Shown here piece by piece: positions 1 to 5,428 of a stretch of 6,804 nucleotides of DNA. Each line of letters starts with the position of its first letter. Position 1 is the stretch's first letter. The DNA lies in the NCBI GenBank assembly GCA_964194535.1, contig CAXMMX010000223.1, positions 1 to 6,804 on the forward strand, in the 5' to 3' direction. The stretch is from UBA2767 sp964194535 (GTDB lineage: Bacteria > Pseudomonadota > Alphaproteobacteria > Rhizobiales > Methyloligellaceae). The notes below the pieces were generated by a model, which did not search any database, had not been told where the DNA came from, and worked only from the letters and a program-made list of their open reading frames with translations. Both the position numbers and the translations under genes were made by a program.

Positions 1-29
1 CCGACCGGCACTTCGCTCTCCAGTTTCAT
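1..29 (-). CDS. Start of an unidentified gene running off the left edge
   Basis: An ATG on the minus strand (plus positions 27-29) opens a frame reading MKLESEVPV before the window ends. Its ATG overlaps the TGA of the upstream small gene (26-28) as ATGA, the classic arrangement for translational coupling. No strong Shine-Dalgarno precedes it, which fits coupling. Nine codons are too few to name a family, so no function is proposed. The start could be spurious, but the exact ATGA overlap and the polar, methionine-lysine N-terminus favour a real gene. Confidence 0.5.
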
Positions 30-322
30 TGTGGGTCCGTTTTGTCCATTTCAAGCTTCCGGAGAATCCGAGAAAGCCGAAGCGGCTTTATCCGGTCACG
101 GACTTCCCGCCACTCGATAGAGCCGTCATATTCGTCGCCAATCTGCTCGCCGTAGACCCTGACACCGCCTATGGCACTACACAAATCACCGCCCGGCGGC
201 CCCACTCGCACGCTCAGATATCCCCATCGGTAACGGACATAGACCGCCCGGTCACCATCTGATCGGCCTTGCCACTGCGCGGGTCAGGCGGAACAGGTCA
301 TTACAGTGTTCTTGATTTTCAT
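26..322 (-). CDS. Small hypothetical protein with in-frame TGA at codon 13 (CxxU candidate or disrupted gene)
   Basis: The frame starts at ATG 322 behind a G-run (332-337 on plus, spacing about 9) and reads MKIKNTVMTCSA, then TGA at 284-286, then PAQWQGRSDGDRAVYVRYRW and onward to a TGA at 26-28. That is 98 codons if the internal stop is read through. The part after the stop has protein-like composition (Y-x-R-Y-R-W-G, then V-R-V-G-P-P-G-G) and no good start codon near its beginning; GTG 211 would remove the conserved-looking block. I recall small bacterial proteins with a P-x-Q-W/A-E-G then YxRYR pattern, some with Cys before the proline, but cannot verify this. The TGA lies four codons' span from Cys10, giving C-x-x-stop. 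It is either a selenocysteine codon or a nonsense mutation. Function is unknown. The gene is coupled to the next one by an ATGA overlap. Confidence 0.55.
284..286 (-). other. In-frame TGA inside the small gene, C-x-x-UGA context
   Basis: This TGA is codon 13 of the 322-26 frame and separates T-C-S-A from P-A-Q-W. Downstream RNA can form a GGC-AAG-GCC mini-hairpin from +11 after the UGA and a GACC-GGGC-GGUC hairpin from +31. Neither is a convincing match to the bacterial SECIS shape (a longer stem with a bulged U and G-rich apical loop). Confidence 0.5.
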
Positions 323-413
323 GAAGCCGTTCCCCCCAAGACATGAACGTATTTGTCACTTTATCGCAGGATAAGCGAGCAGCAAGCTGATCGTGGAACT
401 CCACCGCTGTGAT

Positions 414-438
414 TTCCGCTTTCAAGGGCTGAGCGGAA
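414..438. repeat. Inverted repeat, 7-bp stem, 11-nt loop
   Basis: TTCCGCT at 414-420 pairs perfectly with AGCGGAA at 432-438. It lies about 64 nt downstream of the oxidoreductase stop (minus strand). No U-run follows on either strand, so it is not a textbook intrinsic terminator. It could be a transcript 3' end structure. A second, weaker hairpin with similar arms (TTCCGC 461-466, GCGG 479-482) lies next to it. The rest of 323-501 shows no gene that I can support. Confidence 0.35.
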
Positions 439-501
439 CCAAAACAGGGTATGCTGGAACTTCCGCATCTGGCACTCAGCGGATGTTTTTTAGTCCGGTG
501 T

Positions 502-1806
502 TCAGGTGAACGCCTGCTCCATGGCGCGGCGGGTTTTCACGGCATCCATCGTCTCATCCAGCGATACATCGTCCCAGCGCACGGTCTCGCCCGCCTTGAT
601 GGCGCGCGTCAGCTTGACCCCGTGCGCAAGGCCAATAGGAAGCGCGCCAAATTGCAGGCTCTTGGCCGCCGGTTGCGCCTTGCCCCAGACCGTAAAGCCT
701 CCTTCGCCGTCCAGTATCTCGCCTTGCTTGAGGTCACGTTTGGCGATTGACACAACGTCGGACATGAAATCACGGGTCTGGCCGGTCGGCTCTTTGCGCA
801 GCACAGCCGAGAGCGCGGAGATGCCGAGTTCCAGGCCGATCAGGTGGTAGGGGCGGTACATGGCCGAATATTGCCCGGACGGGTCGCTCTTCAGGCCGTA
901 TTGGGCAAAGCAGGCTTTGGCGTAATCGTTCGGCGCCTCGAACACCGCATAGACGCCCCAACGCAGATTGTTCGGCATCTCGCTGCCATCGCGGTAAATC
1001 GACGAGATGACCTCGACCTGGCCCTTGTGATGGAGCAGGCCGCCATCTTCCGCTGGTATCAGCTTGTCCTGCAACTCGTCCGTCGGAACGTCCGGGAATC
1101 CCAGTCCGTCGGGCGATGGAGAGAGCCCCGTGGCGTTGGCAATTGCCGTCATTTCGATGCTCGACTTGGTGCCATCCAAAAACGAGTTGAACATTTGCGG
1201 GTTCATGCCGGCCTTCTTGGCCTGCTCGGCGGTCAGCCCGTAATGGTCCCACACCGTGTCCGGCGTGGAGGTATGGAAGGAGGGCAGGTATTTTGTGCCC
1301 TTGCCTGCGCAGACGACCTCGAACCCGGCCGCGCGCGCCCAGTCGACGATTTCGCACACCAGCGCCGGCTGGTCGCCATAGGCCATCGAATAGACAACAC
1401 CGGCGCTGATCGCTTCGCGCGCCAGCAGCGGCCCGGCGAGCACATCCGCTTCCACATTGACCATGACGATATGTTTGCCGTTGGCAAAGGCGGCGCGTGA
1501 GTGGGCGATGCCCGCGGGCGGAGAGCCGGTGACCTCAAGCACCACATCCACATCGTCGCGCGCGGCGAGTTCCCTGCCGTCCTCCAGAAACGCGGTAGCG
1601 TTGATGCGTTCTTCTTCCCAGCCGACATTTTGGCACGCTGCACGCGCGCGGTCCGGTGAGAGGTCAGCGATGGCCGTGACTTCGAGCGGGCTGGTTGGCA
1701 CCTGGTTCAGGAACATGGAGCCGAACTTGCCGGCGCCGATAAGGCCAACACGGACAGGGCCTTCGCCTCTTTCAAGGCGTGCGTGCGCGAGTGCGTGGAG
1801 ATTCAT
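502..1806 (-). CDS. NAD(P)-dependent oxidoreductase with C-terminal SAF domain (COG4091-like)
   Basis: This 434-residue protein is predicted to be a cytoplasmic dehydrogenase. A Rossmann fold starts at residue 18 (VRVGLIGAGKFGSMF, dinucleotide motif G24-x-G26-x-x-G29), followed by a homoserine-dehydrogenase-like core with V-L-E-V-T-G-S and V-N-V-E-A-D segments. Residues about 351-420 (from VVSIAKRDLKQGEILDG) form a SAF domain. This is the architecture of the predicted homoserine dehydrogenase/SAF family (COG4091), sometimes misnamed FlgA because of the SAF domain. Members are thought to act on small hydroxy-acid or sugar-acid substrates; the substrate here is unknown. The start ATG (1804-1806) follows GAGGGA at a slightly long spacing. 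A weak promoter match, TTGCGC-17-GATGAT, lies at 1864-1836 on the minus strand. Length is normal and no lesion is seen. It shares orientation with the dioxygenase at 2520-3320, from which the AT-rich patch separates it. Confidence 0.9.
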   Translation of the reverse strand: MNLHALAHARLERGEGPVRVGLIGAGKFGSMFLNQVPTSPLEVTAIADLSPDRARAACQNVGWEEERINATAFLEDGRELAARDDVDVVLEVTGSPPAGIAHSRAAFANGKHIVMVNVEADVLAGPLLAREAISAGVVYSMAYGDQPALVCEIVDWARAAGFEVVCAGKGTKYLPSFHTSTPDTVWDHYGLTAEQAKKAGMNPQMFNSFLDGTKSSIEMTAIANATGLSPSPDGLGFPDVPTDELQDKLIPAEDGGLLHHKGQVEVISSIYRDGSEMPNNLRWGVYAVFEAPNDYAKACFAQYGLKSDPSGQYSAMYRPYHLIGLELGISALSAVLRKEPTGQTRDFMSDVVSIAKRDLKQGEILDGEGGFTVWGKAQPAAKSLQFGALPIGLAHGVKLTRAIKAGETVRWDDVSLDETMDAVKTRRAMEQAFT

Positions 1807-1966
1807 GGATGGGTTTCCCTCAATTTCTGTTTCTTATCATCGGGTGTGCGGAGCTGGGGCGCAAGGTACGTGGCAGACAGGCGGCCAGCAATAAGCAAGC
1901 AACTTTCTGGATAATCTATTTATACTATAAATATCAACAGTTTACTTTTTAATAACTTAGCTCAGC

Positions 1967-1996
1967 TTGAGGAATTACGATAAATTACTCTATGTT
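1967..1996 (+). promoter_or_regulatory. Candidate sigma70-type promoter of the cysteine-rich gene
   Basis: TTGAGG (1967-1972) and TATGTT (1991-1996) are separated by 18 nt in an AT-rich stretch. Transcription would start near 2003, placing the first in-frame ATG (1992) outside the mRNA and leaving the ATG at 2028 with its Shine-Dalgarno. The match is by eye only. Confidence 0.35.
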
Positions 1997-2013
1997 AAGA
2001 TGTCTGATTAATC

Positions 2014-2019
2014 GAGGAG
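2014..2019 (+). promoter_or_regulatory. Shine-Dalgarno GAGGAG deciding the start at 2028
   Basis: GAGGAG lies 8 nt before ATG 2028. An out-of-frame ATG-TAA at 2021-2026 lies between them and is a one-codon dead end, which could slightly modulate initiation. Confidence 0.55.
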
Positions 2020-2027
2020 TATGTAAG

Positions 2028-2342
2028 ATGGCTGTTTGTGATATTGGTACAGATTGCTTTATCGTCTACCAAACGGGGTGTTGGTGCTCAATTGTCAATG
2101 ATGAATGTTTGTGTGATTGCGTTGATGGAATGGCGGGACACAGGGAACGCCTTAATATTGAATCTGGTCAAGTAATCTCAATTTGTATGCAGGGGATGGC
2201 ACTTTCCCAGGTTCACGACCTTCTGACGGATATTGGCACTATGAATTTGAAATCTGTGCCTGATGGTAGGGAAGGCGACATCGTAAATGTAAAATATGAG
2301 TCCATGAAATTCAGCGAGATTGCTGAGCAAATGGGATTTTAA
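2028..2342 (+). CDS. Small cysteine-rich hypothetical protein in an AT-rich patch
   Basis: This 104-residue protein starts at ATG 2028, chosen because GAGGAG (2014-2019) lies 8 nt upstream; the earlier in-frame ATG at 1992 lacks such a site and sits in the likely promoter. The N-terminal third has seven cysteines (4, 10, 18, 20, 27, 29, 31), including C-x-C and C-x-C-x-C, and an eighth is at 53. This arrangement could bind metal or Fe-S, or form disulfides. There is no signal peptide or membrane segment. The C-terminal half is ordinary soluble sequence (L-S-Q-V-H-D-L-L-T-D-I-G, then E-S-M-K-F-S-E-I-A-E-Q-M-G-F). Codon use is A/T-rich, unlike every neighbour, and the gene opposes its flanks, which suggests horizontal acquisition. 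I do not recognise the family. A short defence, toxin or regulatory protein is possible, but nothing in the sequence decides this. It ends at TAA. Confidence 0.7.
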   Translation: MAVCDIGTDCFIVYQTGCWCSIVNDECLCDCVDGMAGHRERLNIESGQVISICMQGMALSQVHDLLTDIGTMNLKSVPDGREGDIVNVKYESMKFSEIAEQMGF

Positions 2343-2519
2343 GATAGCAACACGCAATTACTCTCCAGGCAGGATTAAAATACGGCTTGAGAAACAACGG
2401 ATTTAACGAGAATGGCTCCCTTGGGTCGCGAGCCAACATGCTGAAGGCTCTGGGCAAATTTCTTGTGGTTCGCTGCAAAGCGGGCATCGCTTGGGCAGTG
2501 CCAGCTCAACGAATCGAGC
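2343..2519. other. Gene-free stretch between the cysteine-rich gene and the dioxygenase
   Basis: No frame here has a credible start with a Shine-Dalgarno, and the two short overlapping frames show no recognisable protein. The left part (to about 2400) shares the AT-rich character of the preceding gene, after which composition returns to that of the host. A 5-bp inverted repeat (GGCTC 2414-2418, GAGCC 2430-2434) has no following T-run. The stretch may be an insertion scar. Confidence 0.4.
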
Positions 2520-3320
2520 CTACTCCGCCGCCACTGAATAATTCCGCGCATACTCAAGCAGCGCATCGTCCGCCACTGCCTCGATCGGCGTGAAGTCGCG
2601 GTGGGCGATCCAGTCCTCGCGGGTGAACTTGGTGATGTGGTTGGAGACGGCGCACAGCGTCAGATAGACGATCTTGCGCGGGTAGGGCGTCATGTTGGGC
2701 GGTGAGGCGTGCACAAGATTGCCGTGGAACATCAACACCGCGCCGGGCTTACCCGTAGGCGCGATGATACCGCCATCCTCGGTTAGTCTGGTGATGGTCT
2801 GCTTGTCCAGGGTCCAAAGCGGATAGGAGGTTGTCTCAAGGTCGTGCCCGGCATCGAGCACGCCATGCTTGTGGCTTTTCGGGATGATCATCAGCGGGCC
2901 GTTGATGGCCATCACTTCATCCAGAAAAACGGCGATATTCATGGCGCGGGCTTCCGGCATGCCGTCATCGCGCGCCCAGGTGCCATAGTCCTGATGCCAC
3001 TGCCACAGTTCGCCGTCGAATGGCGCCTTCGCATTGACCTTGTATTGATGCATGTAGAGCTTCTCGCCGAGCACCTGCTCAACCGGTTCAATCAGGCGGG
3101 GATGCGAACCCAGAATGCCGAAGGCTTCGTTATAGGTGTGCGCGGCAAAGGCGGTGCGCGGCGCGCCTGAACTTTCACGCCACACTTCCTTGCGGTCGGA
3201 CTTGTAGATTTCTTCCGCCTCGGCGCGCAGCACCGCGACTTCTTCACCGGAAAAACAGTCCGGCAGAAACAGATAGCCCTGCTCGTCGAACCCGGTGAGT
3301 TGCTCGCTCGTCAGTTTCAT
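2520..3320 (-). CDS. Phytanoyl-CoA dioxygenase (PhyH) family, EctD-like Fe(II)/2-oxoglutarate hydroxylase
   Basis: This 266-residue cytoplasmic enzyme should hydroxylate a small molecule using Fe(II), O2 and 2-oxoglutarate. The iron triad is visible: H109-x-D111 in W-Q-W-H-Q-D, and H204 in N-L-V-H-A-S-P. R215, in P-Y-P-R-K-I, is the expected 2-oxoglutarate anchor 11 residues after the last histidine. The block from D119 (DGMPEARAMNIAVFLDE) to N140-G-P-L-M-I-I-P-K-S-H resembles ectoine hydroxylase EctD (WHSDFETWHxEDGMPxMRA), but this protein has G-T-W-A where EctD has E-T-W-H, and it is shorter than EctD (about 300). It is therefore probably not a true EctD. No ectoine synthesis genes are in view. 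The start ATG (3318-3320) follows a strong GGAGGA 4 nt upstream. The stop is TAG. It is likely single or leading toward the SAF oxidoreductase. Confidence 0.9.
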   Translation of the reverse strand: MKLTSEQLTGFDEQGYLFLPDCFSGEEVAVLRAEAEEIYKSDRKEVWRESSGAPRTAFAAHTYNEAFGILGSHPRLIEPVEQVLGEKLYMHQYKVNAKAPFDGELWQWHQDYGTWARDDGMPEARAMNIAVFLDEVMAINGPLMIIPKSHKHGVLDAGHDLETTSYPLWTLDKQTITRLTEDGGIIAPTGKPGAVLMFHGNLVHASPPNMTPYPRKIVYLTLCAVSNHITKFTREDWIAHRDFTPIEAVADDALLEYARNYSVAAE

Positions 3321-3324
3321 CGCT

Positions 3325-3352
3325 TCCTCCCCGAAGGATTGCTTTGGGGGAG
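3325..3352 (-). promoter_or_regulatory. Shine-Dalgarno of the dioxygenase inside a 6-bp hairpin
   Basis: On the minus strand CTCCCC (plus 3347-3352) is complementary to GGGGAG (plus 3327-3332), with a 14-nt loop. The 3' arm contains most of the GGAGGA Shine-Dalgarno (plus 3325-3330). If formed, the stem would mask the ribosome site. No known riboswitch class is recognised. Confidence 0.35.
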
Positions 3353-3885
3353 TTTAGCGCTCTTGAGGCGAAATGCTACTGTTGTGAATTTCATCGGTGA
3401 GCTGCCGGCGGCCGTGTGCCATATCGCGTGAGCGCCCGCGCATAGTCTTGCGCCCACGCGCCGGCCTCCCATTTGCGTGCCACGATACCGGAGACCCACC
3501 AGGCGATGAGTGCAATTGCAATGCCCGCATAGCCGTCAATCGCGTAGTGCCAGGCCAGATGGATGGAGCCCAGCAGGATCATGCCGGTGAATATGAAGAG
3601 GGCGATCCCGAGCTTGCGGTTGATATGCCATCCGGCAAGCGCAAACAGAAGTGCTGCCGCGATGTGCATGCTCGGCATGGCGGAGATACCCAGTCTGAGG
3701 CCATTGCCCTGATAACCCTCCCAGAGGAGCATCTGCGTATCGATTACCCAGATTGGTAAAGTCTCGTTCAGGGTGTGGAGATAGCCGAGCAGCGGGGCGA
3801 ACGGGTCTGGCGAGTTGCCGATCAGGGCGTAGTAGCAGGGGCCAGCTGAAGAGAAGATGATCGCCATGAGATTGCCGCCGATACC

Positions 3886-3888
3886 CTA
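3886..3888 (-). other. Second in-frame amber codon of the PAP2 gene
   Basis: TAG at codon 219, between L-A-F-M-L-T and G-I-G-G-N-L. The downstream ATG at 3867 has no Shine-Dalgarno. The hydrophobic context and recalled relatives suggest Trp was lost. Confidence 0.75.
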
Positions 3889-4299
3889 GGTCAGCATGAA
3901 GGCCAGGAAGAAGCGTGTGCGCAACACCGACGGCACGCGGGCGAATGCGAGGCCGGTGACCAGCAACCACATCACCATGAACCAGAGATGATAGCTGGCA
4001 ACCAGGATAAGCGTGATCGGCGCGTAGCCGAGGAAGGGGTGCAACCATTCCCATGGCGCGCGGCCAAAATGGAGCCAGCGGTCCCATTCCATGAATGTGG
4101 TGTCCCATGCGAATGGCTGGACGATCGGAACCGAACCTTTGAGATACGCGAACACAATCATGAAGAAGACAAAGACGATGACGATCGAGAGCCCGTTCGC
4201 GGCCCGGTCCGGCTGACGCAGGAAATCCCAAACGTCGCGCGCCAGCGTGGAGATGGGATGTTCCGGGCGCACTTTCGTCCCCACGTGGTAGAAGCGCAA

Positions 4300-4302
4300 C
4301 TA
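4300..4302 (-). other. First in-frame amber codon of the PAP2 gene
   Basis: TAG at codon 81, between L-P-L-S-I-E and L-R-F-Y-H-V. The codon directly after is TTG, so an automated caller can wrongly restart there. The original residue is probably Trp (TGG) or Gln (CAG), each one substitution away. Confidence 0.75.
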
Positions 4303-4542
4303 CTCGATGCTCAGGGGCAGGATCACCCCGAGAAAAGCCAGAAACAGAACCAGGGTCATCAGTTCCGGAGGCGTCATGCCCGGGTTCACGGCGGTGAGGA
4401 CCGCGGCGCAGACAATGTGAATGCCAAGCAGCAGGAAAAGCGGCGCGTGGCTCTTCAGCGCCGGGATCCAGAGCGCTGAGAACGCGGCCCAGCGCTGCGA
4501 GCGGATTGGCGAGGGTGCATCCGTATTTGAGATCGTATACAT

Positions 4543-4723
4543 AAGCCGGCCCCTCACTCGCCTTGCGTTTGAGGGCACCCTAACGCGCGTGCGCTAAAGT
4601 CTCGATAATTCGGACCCGGATTTCGCGTTCGCTACTCTTGCGGTGATGTATGACTGGAAATCGGGGCGTGAGGTGTGGAGGCGTTTTTAAAACCACATTG
4701 TATTCATTGACTTACCAAAGCGA
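4543..4723. other. Gap between the PAP2 and DUF218 genes
   Basis: No credible gene is seen here. It should hold the PAP2 gene's promoter (minus strand) and the 3' end of the DUF218 transcript. I see no intrinsic terminator and no promoter match good enough to list. A GC-alternating run (CGCGCGTGCGC) lies at about 4585-4595. Confidence 0.35.
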
Positions 4724-5335
4724 TCAGGGGTGTGTGGCGCGGGACTGAAATCGCCCGCCAATAAGGTAATATGTGAACTTGAAGGCCTCGGAGACGGCAA
4801 TCTGTGCCGATCTCTGGTCGCGCCACCATTGCGCACCGAGCTTATCCTCGGGGGGCGATGTTACCAGGATAACCCGCAGTGACTTCCCGGCCTGTGAACC
4901 TGCGCCTCCATCATTGACAAACTTCCGAAAGGCTTCCGCCTCTTCGGCTGTCGAAATATGTCCATCTCCGAATGAGGTGAGAGCCTCTTGCCGTATTCCA
5001 AGATGGAGCATGAGACGGCGGCGCATTTCGCGCTGCGCGGGCATGTCAAAGCCCATGTCCTTGCGTATCTCATCGTAACGCGATGGCGTCCGGACCCGGG
5101 CGTTTGACAGCGCCACCTTCGGTGCGTAGCCGGCCTTGTACAATTCCGCCGTCTTGATCAGGCGGTGCCAGTCTCCGGCAATCGGCAGAATAAAGTCGGC
5201 CTTCTGGAGCTCGTCCTCCACCTGAAGGATGCGCGGCAGCAGCGGCAGAGCGAGTGCGGCCGCGAACAGGCCAATGACACTCAGAACACCGATGATCTGA
5301 AAAACCGCGCGGGCGGGCCGTCTGAAGAGGAACAT
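4724..5335 (-). CDS. DUF218 (YdcF/ElyC-like) domain protein with N-terminal membrane anchor
   Basis: This 203-residue protein has a basic start (M-F-L-F-R-R-P-A-R) followed by one hydrophobic helix at about 11-34, predicted to anchor it in the inner membrane with the domain outside. The DUF218 pattern is seen in order: A46-D-F-I-L-P-I-A-G, then A63-E-L-Y-K-A-G-Y-A-P-K-V-A-L-S-N, then the degenerate equivalent of the S-x-N-T-x-E-N-A block as H126-I-S-T-A-E-E-A, then a beta strand V-I-L-V-T-S with W-W-R-D-Q-R. Some family members have roles in envelope polysaccharide or peptidoglycan-related steps, but the activity of most is unknown. The canonical glycine-rich G-G-G/G-A loop is only I-A-G-D here, so it may be a divergent member. 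The start ATG (5333-5335) has only a weak site upstream. The gene is divergent from the SIMPL gene across a 93-bp spacer. Confidence 0.8.
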   Translation of the reverse strand: MFLFRRPARAVFQIIGVLSVIGLFAAALALPLLPRILQVEDELQKADFILPIAGDWHRLIKTAELYKAGYAPKVALSNARVRTPSRYDEIRKDMGFDMPAQREMRRRLMLHLGIRQEALTSFGDGHISTAEEAEAFRKFVNDGGAGSQAGKSLRVILVTSPPEDKLGAQWWRDQRSAQIAVSEAFKFTYYLIGGRFQSRATHP

Positions 5336-5357
5336 GGCTCAATTTTCCCGTCGCGCA

Positions 5358-5386
5358 TTGGCATCACATCAAGGCCACGATACTGT
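5358..5386 (+). promoter_or_regulatory. Candidate promoter of the SIMPL gene
   Basis: TTGGCA (5358-5363, 5 of 6 to the -35 consensus) and TACTGT (5381-5386) are 17 nt apart, in the spacer between two divergent genes. The start would be near 5393, giving a 5' leader of about 35 nt. The -10 is poor, and an overlapping GATACT would need a short 15-nt spacer. Confidence 0.3.
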
Positions 5387-5428
5387 CCGACAAGTGATAC
5401 ACCCAGTAAGCCCCTCAGAGGCACCCTC

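Larger units (their letters stand above)
3391..4542 (-). pseudogene. PAP2 / inositolphosphotransferase (Aur1/Ipt1-like) membrane protein, interrupted by two in-frame TAG codons
   Basis: One frame of 384 codons runs from ATG 4542 (preceded by AGGGG, spacing about 8; a GTG at 4578 has no good site) to 3391. It carries TAG at codon 81 (4300-4302) and codon 219 (3886-3888) and no frameshift. Multiple hydrophobic segments are visible (about 34-52, 60-79, 117-134, 174-200, and several near the C-terminus). Family landmarks are H158-F-G-R, S-S-A-G-P-C-Y-Y just after the second TAG, A-M-P-S-M-H293 (PAP2 motif 2), and S326-x-x-x-x-x-H332-x-x-x-D336 (motif 3). This fits the PAP2_3 group, which removes or transfers phosphate head groups on lipids at the membrane. 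Relatives I recall have V/M-L-T-W at codon 219, so TGG to TAG is likely there. Product if read through: 383 residues. Otherwise it yields an 80-residue fragment and two separated remnants lacking a joint active site. Confidence 0.85.

Noticed and set aside
485..490. Intrinsic terminator on the plus strand from the T-run after the 461-485 hairpin
   Set aside because: The stem is only 4 bp and no plus-strand gene lies upstream.
844..1500. Long plus-strand frame over the SAF oxidoreductase
   Set aside because: It is a His/Arg-rich shadow of a well-supported minus-strand gene.
1992..2027. Earlier start for the cysteine-rich protein
   Set aside because: There is no Shine-Dalgarno and it overlaps the candidate -10 element; the ATG at 2028 has GAGGAG at 8 nt.
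2375..2593. Short overlapping frames between the cysteine-rich gene and the dioxygenase as an IS remnant or small gene
   Set aside because: No transposase motif, terminal repeats or ribosome site is seen; they run mostly into the dioxygenase coding region.
3391..3867. Independent short PAP2 gene starting at ATG 3867
   Set aside because: It is in the same frame as the upstream segments and the homology runs across the TAG; no Shine-Dalgarno precedes this ATG.
4543..4578. GTG start for the PAP2 gene
   Set aside because: There is no ribosome site at a usable distance, whereas ATG 4542 has AGGGG about 8 nt upstream.
5165..5428. N-terminal extension of the SIMPL protein from an upstream in-frame ATG
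   Set aside because: It runs antisense through the start of the DUF218 gene, lacks a ribosome site and would bury the signal-anchor helix inside the protein.
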